This document shows positions 1-5,656 of a DNA stretch of 33,646 nt, in pieces. Position numbers and translations under genes: made by a program. This DNA comes from Chthonomonas calidirosea (GTDB lineage Bacteria > Armatimonadota > Chthonomonadetes > Chthonomonadales > CAJBBX01). Under the pieces are notes generated by a model that worked only from the letters and a program-made list of their open reading frames with translations, was not told the origin of the DNA and did not search any database. The stretch lies in assembly GCA_020722705.1 (NCBI GenBank), contig DYKI01000035.1:1-33646 (forward strand), read 5' to 3'. How positions within the stretch are numbered: position 1 is the first letter of the stretch; every line of letters begins with the position of its first letter.

Positions 1-775
1 CGCCATCGAGACTGACGATGTCAATCTCGGCTCGGCCTGTGCGGTACCTCGTGGCGAGGATGCGATGGCCGAGCCGCTCGAGATAGACAAGAGCCCATGC
101 CTCCCCCGATCCACCCGTCTCGGAGCGTTCGTCGGGGCGGACGTCGCCGTGCACTGCCTTCATCGCGGCCTTCACCGGACCGAAGTGTGCTCGATGGATT
201 GGGCATGGGCCGAGACGCCTCAGCGCTTCCAGATGATCGGGAGTAGGGTAGCCCTTGTTCGATTCGAAGCCGTAGCCCGGATAGTCGCCGGCAAGCTCGT
301 CCATCAAGCGATCGCGGGTGACCTTGGCGACGATGGACGCGGCGGCTATGGAGACGCTGATCGAGTCTCCTCCGACAATGGCGACGGACGGCACCGGGAG
401 CAACGGAACCGGGCGACCGTCAATGAGGAGGTAGTCCGGGCGAGTGGGACAGGCCTCGATTGCCCTGCGCATGGCCGTATGCGTGGCGCGAAGGATGTCG
501 GTCTCCGTGATCTCTTCATGCGACGCTGATCCAATGCCGACCGCTGCCCCCGACGCCATAATGCGGTCATAGGCCTGTTGGCGTGCGGAGGGTGTCAGCC
601 GCTTCGAGTCGTTGATGCCGATTGCGTCCCATTTCGGGGGAAGCACCACGCAAGCCGCCATGACCGGCCCTGCCAGCGGTCCGCGTCCGACTTCGTCAAC
701 GCCTGCAACGTGAGCGAAGCCGCGCTCTCGCGCGGCCTCTTCGTATTTTCGATGTGGTCGGGCAACGTCACTCAT
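1..775 (-). CDS. rnhB: Ribonuclease HII fused to the start of a YraN/UPF0102 domain (partial, runs off left edge)
   Basis: RNase HII cuts the RNA part of RNA-DNA hybrids and removes misincorporated ribonucleotides. Reading from ATG at 775, the frame stays open for 258 residues to the window edge. Residues 1-205 are a complete RNase HII: the DEVGRGPLAGPV motif supplies Asp27 and Glu28, LLIDG supplies Asp119, GGDSIS supplies Asp137, and the domain closes with HRAHFGPV. After a polar linker (about 206-223) the same frame continues with GEAWALVYLERLGHRIL and TGRAEIDIVSLDG. This matches the N-terminal half of YraN/UPF0102 proteins (a GE-x-A-x-x-YLE-x-x-G start, then GEIDL), a predicted RecB-like nuclease family. 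I checked the frame codon by codon across the junction. The gene lies 84 nt behind lepB at the end of the ffh operon. An in-frame GTG at 787 is an alternative start. RNase HII is certain; the fusion is strong but its end lies outside the window. Confidence 0.9.
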   Translation of the reverse strand, partial: MSDVARPHRKYEEAARERGFAHVAGVDEVGRGPLAGPVMAACVVLPPKWDAIGINDSKRLTPSARQQAYDRIMASGAAVGIGSASHEEITETDILRATHTAMRRAIEACPTRPDYLLIDGRPVPLLPVPSVAIVGGDSISVSIAAASIVAKVTRDRLMDELAGDYPGYGFESNKGYPTPDHLEALRRLGPCPIHRAHFGPVKAAMKAVHGDVRPDERSETGGSGEAWALVYLERLGHRILATRYRTGRAEIDIVSLDG

Positions 776-859
776 CGGATGCCCCACGCGCGGTCAGACG
801 GTGCCCGTCAATATCTGCGCCATGTCATCCTTCCGGCGTTCATTCATGGGGAAGCTTGC

Positions 860-1594
860 CTAGCGGACCAACCGTATCCTGCGAAACGGCCAGAACACGG
901 CGGCTGCCTTCCCAATGATTCGATCGCGCGGAACCGTGCCCCAGAAACGGCTGTCGTTGCTGTTGTTGCGGTTGTCGCCCATGACGAAGTACTGGCCTCT
1001 GCCAAGCGTCAGGGGACCTTGTGCCGCGTACAGGGCTTGTGTGCGTTCTTCCATGGGCTCGAGGATATAGGGCTCGATCACTGCCGAGCCGTTGCGGAAC
1101 AGACGGACCTTGCCATCGTCGGCGGCCTTGATCTCGATCGTATCTCCAGGAATGGCCACGCATCGCTTGATCAGCACATTCTCGTTCTGATGGAACTCGG
1201 CATCCGCCTTCTTCTCCGCGCGGAAAACGATGATATCGCCGCGTGCCGGATCGCCCATGCGGTAGACCAGTTTGTTGACGAAAATGTGATCGTGGCAGGT
1301 ATCCGTGTAGGTCACGCCGGTGCGTGACATGCCGGGATCGTGACCGCAAAGCGTCGGCTCCATCGATTCGGTCGGAATGTAGAACGCCTGGACAAAGAAC
1401 GGGCGGATTACCAGAAAGACCAGGACACCGGCGGTGATCAGCGACTCGCACAGCTCCGCAAGCGATCGGGCGAGACCGTGCTTGATCGGTATCAAGATGA
1501 TGCGCGCGACGGTCAGCACCGCCGCGAGCATCACGATGGTACTCGTGCTGAGATTGGCCAGATACTCGGTGACGCCAACTTCCTGAGGCTGCAT
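860..1594 (-). CDS. lepB: Signal peptidase I
   Basis: This is a membrane serine protease that removes signal peptides from exported proteins on the outer face of the cytoplasmic membrane. The 244-residue product has two N-terminal membrane segments (about 18-36 and 52-68). Next comes the nucleophile motif PTESMEPTL with Ser77, then the general-base motif VLIKRCVAIPGD with Lys143, then the closing signature VMGDNRNNSNDSRFWG. I chose ATG 1594 because AAGGAAGG lies a few bases upstream; a longer reading frame to 1675 has no such support. Between the Ser motif and the next conserved strand (HIFVNKLVY) there is an extra stretch of about 20 residues, from 83 to 103, containing CGH and TCHDH. This could bind a metal or form a disulfide. 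The gene follows rplS in the translation/secretion operon, which fits its role downstream of SRP-dependent export. Confidence 0.95.
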   Translation of the reverse strand: MQPQEVGVTEYLANLSTSTIVMLAAVLTVARIILIPIKHGLARSLAELCESLITAGVLVFLVIRPFFVQAFYIPTESMEPTLCGHDPGMSRTGVTYTDTCHDHIFVNKLVYRMGDPARGDIIVFRAEKKADAEFHQNENVLIKRCVAIPGDTIEIKAADDGKVRLFRNGSAVIEPYILEPMEERTQALYAAQGPLTLGRGQYFVMGDNRNNSNDSRFWGTVPRDRIIGKAAAVFWPFRRIRLVR

Positions 1595-1714
1595 TTGCCT
1601 TCCTTGCCCGTTGCTGTTTTCTCTGTCAGCGACCCGTCCCGGTGCCCCGGCTGCGAAACTGCTTCGAACCGACACTGACGGTGGCGTGAACGGTCATCCT
1701 TACGCATGCGCCCC

Positions 1715-2068
1715 CTACTGGGTCGAGCGGTCCTCTTTGATGCGGGCCTTGCGACCGACAACGCCGCGGAGGTAGTACAGCTTGGCTCGCCGCACACGGC
1801 CTCTGCGGATAACCTCGACTCGATCCAGCCTTGGCGAGTGGATCAGGAACGTCCTCTCCACGCCGATCTGGTGGGATATCTTGCGTACGGTGAAAGCGGA
1901 TCGGCTGAGGGTGCCTCTCCTGGCGATAACGACGCCTTCGAACATCTGGACACGCTCTTTGCCGCCCTCGATGACCTTTGCGTACACGCGCACCGTATCT
2001 CCGGCGCGGAACGCCGGCACGTCTTTTTTCGTTTGTGCCTTCTCGAGGTCCTGAATGATATTACTCAT
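1715..2068 (-). CDS. rplS: 50S ribosomal protein L19
   Basis: L19 (bL19) sits at the interface of the two ribosomal subunits. The 117-residue product covers the whole family: the start [12 protein letters not shown], the central [20 protein letters not shown] segment and the C-terminal [16 protein letters not shown] chose ATG 2068 because a GGGAGG ribosome site lies about 10 nt upstream; the extra in-frame residues back to 2092 lie upstream of that site. It is 60 nt behind trmD and 120 nt ahead of lepB. The rpsP-rimM-trmD-rplS order is the widely conserved bacterial arrangement. Confidence 0.97.
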   Translation of the reverse strand: MSNIIQDLEKAQTKKDVPAFRAGDTVRVYAKVIEGGKERVQMFEGVVIARRGTLSRSAFTVRKISHQIGVERTFLIHSPRLDRVEVIRRGRVRRAKLYYLRGVVGRKARIKEDRSTQ

Positions 2069-2128
2069 CGGGTCACTGCCTCCCCACTTCATGTGTGCGC
2101 CGCGGTAGGCGACGCTAGACGGTCCTAA

Positions 2129-2881
2129 CTATGGTGCCGACGGTGCGACGATCGGCGCTTCGCCGCCGGTCGCCAGCAGACGTCGGTCCTCATCCGACGG
2201 CTCGAACCGATCCCACAGATCGGGCCGGCGCGCCCTGGTGCGAGATAACTGCTCGCAGCGCCGCCACCGCTGGATTTCGGCGTGGTTGCCGTTCAGCAGC
2301 ACTTCGGGCACCGACCATCCGCGGAACATCCTCGGCCGCGTGTATTGCGGATAGTCGAGCAGACATTCCGAGAACGATTCGGCATCCGCGGCGCTTTCGT
2401 TGCCAAGCACTCCGGGCAAGAGCCGGATGACGGCGTCCATCATGACAAGCGCCGGCAGCTCGCCTCCGGTCAACACGTAGTCACCGATCGAGTACATGTG
2501 AGTGACGACATGCTCCTTGACGCGCTCGTCAACTCCTTCGTACCTGCCGCAGACGATGGCAAGATGGTCCTCGTCGGCCAACTCCTTTGCCAGCCTCTGA
2601 CTGAACAGCTCGCCCTGCGGGTCTGTCAGTATGACCCTATCTGGGCGGTGTTCTGCCGATATCGCGTCAACGGCTTTAGCGATGGGTTCAGGCTTCATGA
2701 TCATTCCGCCGCCGCCGCCGCACGGCGTGTCGTCGGTAGTGCGATGACGGTCCTCTGCATACCGCCTGAGATCCACCACACGCACATCAACAATGCCCGC
2801 CGTGATGGCTCGACCAAGGATGCTGTGACGGAGCGCCTCCTGCACCATCTCCGGCAATATGGTGACCACGTCAAAGCGCAT
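2129..2881 (-). CDS. trmD: tRNA (guanine-N1-)-methyltransferase TrmD
   Basis: TrmD methylates G37 beside the anticodon of tRNAs, using S-adenosylmethionine, and so prevents +1 frameshifting. The 250-residue product begins MRFDVVTILPEM and contains the SPOUT trefoil-knot segments CGRYEGVDERV and SIGDYVLTGGELPALV, followed by PQYTRP. ATG 2881 overlaps the end of rimM by 11 nt and has AGGAAG about 10 nt upstream; a TTG at 2905 would add eight residues that the family lacks. The overlap with rimM suggests translational coupling. All core motifs are intact. Confidence 0.97.
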   Translation of the reverse strand: MRFDVVTILPEMVQEALRHSILGRAITAGIVDVRVVDLRRYAEDRHRTTDDTPCGGGGGMIMKPEPIAKAVDAISAEHRPDRVILTDPQGELFSQRLAKELADEDHLAIVCGRYEGVDERVKEHVVTHMYSIGDYVLTGGELPALVMMDAVIRLLPGVLGNESAADAESFSECLLDYPQYTRPRMFRGWSVPEVLLNGNHAEIQRWRRCEQLSRTRARRPDLWDRFEPSDEDRRLLATGGEAPIVAPSAP

Positions 2882-3407
2882 CGGCGGCGTCTTCCTGTTG
2901 CCCAACCTGCGTTTGCGACAGCAGGCCCGAAGGCGGATCCACGGTGATCAGACGTTGCTCCGTGTCTACCGAACGAACGATGGCGGCAACCGCTGGGATG
3001 AGCGAATCGCCAACGACGAGCAGGTCCTGAGCCGGGTACCGAAGGACATCTTCGACGACGCCGACCTTGCTTCCGTCAACATGCCGAACCTCCATGCCGA
3101 TCAAGTCGCTGGAGTAGTACGTATCGGCAGGCAACGGAGACGCCGTTTCTCCGGGTGTTCGGACTTCGGCGCCGCGCCAGACTTCGGCGTCGTCGGCCGT
3201 GTCCACTCCTTCGACCCGCAGCAGCAAGTGCCCCTTGTGAGGGCGAGCGGTGCGAATGCGGGCCACCCGTGTTGATCCGTCGGGCCGCACCATCTGCACG
3301 TTCCGGCCAATGGTGAGACAGTCAGGATCGTCCATCAGCAGCCGTGTCTTCATCTCGCCGCGGAGGCCGAAGGGGCGCACAATGACGCCGACAAGCCGCT
3401 CATACAT
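2871..3407 (-). CDS. rimM: Ribosome maturation factor RimM
   Basis: RimM binds ribosomal protein S19 and helps mature the 3' domain of 16S rRNA in the small subunit. The 178-residue product has the family start (VGVIVRPFGLRGEMKTRLLMDDP), an N-terminal beta-barrel and a C-terminal PRC-barrel (about 95-165, containing SSDLIGMEV, then GVVEDVLRYPAQDLLVV). The last ten or so residues are polar and poorly conserved, and the stop lies inside trmD. The start ATG 3407 is 23 nt behind khpA and has no strong ribosome site, so it probably relies on coupling to khpA translation. Confidence 0.95.
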   Translation of the reverse strand: MYERLVGVIVRPFGLRGEMKTRLLMDDPDCLTIGRNVQMVRPDGSTRVARIRTARPHKGHLLLRVEGVDTADDAEVWRGAEVRTPGETASPLPADTYYSSDLIGMEVRHVDGSKVGVVEDVLRYPAQDLLVVGDSLIPAVAAIVRSVDTEQRLITVDPPSGLLSQTQVGQQEDAADAL

Positions 3408-3430
3408 GGTGTCGCAAAAGAGGCAAATCG

Positions 3431-3682
3431 CTACGCCGTGAACTCGACCTGGACGCGCCGGTGATCTTTCATGGCGACCGCCCGAGCAACGCGTCTCATG
3501 GCGTCAGCCACGCGTCCCTGACGACCGATGACCTTGCCCATGTCCGGCTCGGCCACCCGAACGTCGTAGACGGTGGTGCCGGCATCATCGAAGCTGCTGA
3601 CGGACACCGATCCCGGATCGTCCACCAGTCCTTCCGCGAGGTATTGGAGCAAGCGCTCCACTCCGTCGTGCGACATCCTCAC
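3431..3682 (-). CDS. khpA: KhpA-like KH-domain RNA-binding protein
   Basis: This is a small KH-domain RNA-binding protein of the KhpA (YlqC) family, normally encoded between rpsP and rimM. In firmicutes it pairs with KhpB and affects cell-division proteins through RNA binding. The 83-residue product carries the KH signature [17 protein letters not shown], with the GxxG loop as GRQG, after a short acidic N-terminal helix. Its GTG at 3682 overlaps the rpsP stop as GTGA. An ATG six bases further in (3676) gives a start closer to the family norm. No separate ribosome site is visible for either, so translation is probably coupled to rpsP. Confidence 0.92.
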   Translation of the reverse strand: MRMSHDGVERLLQYLAEGLVDDPGSVSVSSFDDAGTTVYDVRVAEPDMGKVIGRQGRVADAMRRVARAVAMKDHRRVQVEFTA

Positions 3683-3960
3683 TCCGCCGTCGCCGAATCC
3701 GACTCGGTTGGCGTGCCGCTCATCGCTCCCGCCTTCTTCAACAGGGCGCGAGTCGTGTCGGTCGGCTGAGCGCCGGTTCCGAGCCAGTATCTGACGCGGT
3801 CTTCGTTCACCTTGACGGTGGGAGGATCAGTGCGTGGGTCGTAGTAGCCCAGCGTCTCAATGAACCGACCGTCTCGCGGGCTGCGGCTGTCTGCCACCAC
3901 GACGCGATAGAAAGGTCTGCCTCGGGCGCCCATTCGGCGGAGCCGGATCTTAGTTGCCAA
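3679..3960 (-). CDS. rpsP: 30S ribosomal protein S16
   Basis: S16 (bS16) is a small-subunit protein needed for 30S assembly. The 93-residue product has the family signature ([23 protein letters not shown] cut short by nothing, then [13 protein letters not shown]) and a variable polar tail. The start appears to be TTG at 3960: GAGGAG lies about eight bases before it and the next residues, ATKIRLRR, match the normal start of the family. No in-frame ATG or GTG gives a better start. A TTG start on a highly expressed ribosomal gene is uncommon. The product is followed without a gap by khpA. Confidence 0.96.
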   Translation of the reverse strand: MATKIRLRRMGARGRPFYRVVVADSRSPRDGRFIETLGYYDPRTDPPTVKVNEDRVRYWLGTGAQPTDTTRALLKKAGAMSGTPTESDSATAE

Positions 3961-3978
3961 ACTGTATCTCCTCTCGTG

Positions 3979-4013
3979 CTGAAGGCTGAACTCTGAAGGC
4001 TGAATGCTGAAGA
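3979..4013. repeat. Tandem heptamer repeat between ffh and rpsP
   Basis: Five consecutive 7-nt units on the plus strand read CTGAAGG, CTGAACT, CTGAAGG, CTGAATG and CTGAAGA. The tract lies in the transcribed gap between ffh and rpsP, just upstream of the rpsP ribosome site. The same core heptamer, on the other strand, forms the longer tract at 12552-12607. Confidence 0.75.
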
Positions 4014-4035
4014 TGCATCTGGGACATGGTGCCGG

Positions 4036-5373
4036 TCAGTGATGGAGCGGCATCTTGAATCCTGGGCGGCGTTTCCGCCCGCGTGTCTGGGCGCCCATCA
4101 TCTGCCGAACCATCTGGCGCATGGTCTCGAACTGACCCAGGAAACGGTTGACATCCTGCACCGATTGCCCGCAACCGGCTGCGATCCGTCGCTTTCGATT
4201 CCCGTTCAGCATGGTCGGATCGGCCCGTTCATCTGGGGTCATTGAGCGTATGATGGCTTCCTGTCGAGCCACCTGCCGTTCGTCAACCTGAACGTTGCGC
4301 AGGCTGCCCATCCCGGGGATCATGCCGAGGACCTGCTCGAGCGGGCCCATTTTCCGAACCTGCTGAAGATGTTCGAGGAAGTCATTCAGATCGTAGCGGC
4401 TTTCGCGGAGCTTGCGCTCCATTTCGATGGCCTGCTTCTGATCGAAGGTCTCTTCGGCCTTCTCAATGAGCGACATCACATCGCCCATGCCGAGGATGCG
4501 TGATGCCATGCGGTCCGGGTGGAACGCCTCGAGGTTGTCGAGCTTCTCGCCCATGCCGACGAACTTGATGGGGACGCCGACGACCGTGCGTATGGACAGC
4601 GCGGCGCCGCCCCGGGCGTCGCCGTCCATCTTGGTCAGGATGAACCCGGATACCTGCAAGCGCTGATGGAACTGGGTGGCGAATGCCACCGAATCCTGGC
4701 CGGTCATGGCGTCAACGATGAGCAGCGTCTCGCTCGGTTCCACTCGCCTGCGGATTTCCTCGAGCTCCATCATCATGGCTTCGTCTATGTGCAGGCGGCC
4801 CGCCGTATCAACAATCACAACGTCCTGGCCGTTCCGGGCAGCGTGGGCAACGGCCGAGGCTGCGATCTCCGGCGGAGGCATGCCGTCTTGCCCGACAAAC
4901 ACCGGCGTCTTCAACTGCTCTCCGAGCACTTCGAGCTGCCGGATGGCCGCCGGTCTGTAGACATCGCAGGCAACAAGCAGCGTGTGCCGACCCTGGCGCC
5001 GCATCCAGTTCGCCAGCTTGCCGCAGGTGGTTGTCTTGCCGGAGCCCTGAAGGCCGCAAAGCATGATCACAGTGGGGGGGCGATGCGCGAAGTTAACGCG
5101 CGCGTCTGCGCCGCCGAGCAGCTCGGTGAGTTCGGAGTGCACGATGCGAACCACCGTTTGCGCGCCGCTGAGGCTCTCGAAAACGTCCTGGCCGACTGCC
5201 TTCTCGCGAACTCGCTGCACGAAGTCCTTGACAACGCGGAAGTTGACGTCAGCTTCGAGCAGGGCAAGCCGCACCTCGCGGAGGGCTTCGTTGACGTCGG
5301 ATTCCGTCAGGCGACCGCGACCGCGGAGCCTATCGAACACCGTCTGCAGTTTGTCGGTCAGACTCTCGAACAC
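4036..5373 (-). CDS. ffh: Signal recognition particle GTPase Ffh
   Basis: Ffh binds signal sequences as they leave the ribosome and, with SRP RNA and FtsY, delivers the ribosome to the membrane translocon. The 445-residue product has an N-terminal helical domain (MFESLTDKLQTVFDRLRG), the GTPase domain with P-loop GLQGSGKTTTCGKL, DTAGRL and TKMDGDARGG, and a methionine-rich M domain (MIPGMGSLRN, then MRQMVRQMM near the end). GTG 5373 is the start because AAGGGA lies about eight bases upstream and the protein then begins exactly as the family does; the open frame to 5559 is untranslated leader. It is the first gene of the translation/secretion operon. No SRP RNA gene was recognised nearby. Confidence 0.96.
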   Translation of the reverse strand: MFESLTDKLQTVFDRLRGRGRLTESDVNEALREVRLALLEADVNFRVVKDFVQRVREKAVGQDVFESLSGAQTVVRIVHSELTELLGGADARVNFAHRPPTVIMLCGLQGSGKTTTCGKLANWMRRQGRHTLLVACDVYRPAAIRQLEVLGEQLKTPVFVGQDGMPPPEIAASAVAHAARNGQDVVIVDTAGRLHIDEAMMMELEEIRRRVEPSETLLIVDAMTGQDSVAFATQFHQRLQVSGFILTKMDGDARGGAALSIRTVVGVPIKFVGMGEKLDNLEAFHPDRMASRILGMGDVMSLIEKAEETFDQKQAIEMERKLRESRYDLNDFLEHLQQVRKMGPLEQVLGMIPGMGSLRNVQVDERQVARQEAIIRSMTPDERADPTMLNGNRKRRIAAGCGQSVQDVNRFLGQFETMRQMVRQMMGAQTRGRKRRPGFKMPLHH

Positions 5374-5390
5374 GCGCGATTCCCTTGAGA

Positions 5391-5516
5391 TTGGCCAGGT
5401 GCCCTTGGCCAAATGCCGCCGACGGCAACAAAACCCGCCGTGTCGAGCCGGTCGGCTGGACCGGGAGGGCACGATCGGGCCTGAGCGGGCCGGCAGAGCA
5501 GGCGCTTTCGCCGGCC
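5391..5516 (-). promoter_or_regulatory. Hairpin-rich 5' leader of the ffh operon
   Basis: Three perfect inverted repeats follow each other in the leader between the promoter and ffh. They are GCCGGCC/GGCCGGC (5488-5516, 15-nt loop), CCGGT/ACCGG (5448-5464), and TTGGCCA/TGGCCAA (5391-5412, 8-nt loop). The last ends about seven bases before the ffh ribosome site. The order suggests a structured leader that could control ffh or operon expression. I do not recognise a known riboswitch or ribosomal-protein leader here, so the function is inferred only from position. Confidence 0.45.
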
Positions 5517-5536
5517 ATGTATTCCGTTGAGAGTGG

Positions 5537-5566
5537 AGTTTACCGCCCGCAGCTCGCATGTGTCAA
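5537..5566 (-). promoter_or_regulatory. Sigma-70-type promoter of the ffh operon
   Basis: On the minus strand a perfect -35 TTGACA (5561-5566) is followed after 18 nt by TAAACT (5537-5542), which matches four of six -10 positions. The start of transcription would lie near 5530, giving a leader of about 155 nt before the ffh GTG. The remaining DNA to glnD (5567-5656) holds nothing else I can identify. Confidence 0.65.
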
Positions 5567-5656
5567 CATTTGGCTCCAGGGCTTGCGGGTGCCCGCCGCT
5601 GGATGGTTGCGACGGGGCTTCCGGATGGGACTGATGAAGTAGGTGCCGTGTTGTCC

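Noticed and set aside
250..275. tRNA-like GTTCGATTC
   Set aside because: It lies inside the rnhB coding frame with no acceptor or anticodon stem around it.
4519..5388. A 289-residue plus-strand open frame opposite ffh
   Set aside because: The ffh frame has all family motifs; the opposite frame shows no recognisable domain.
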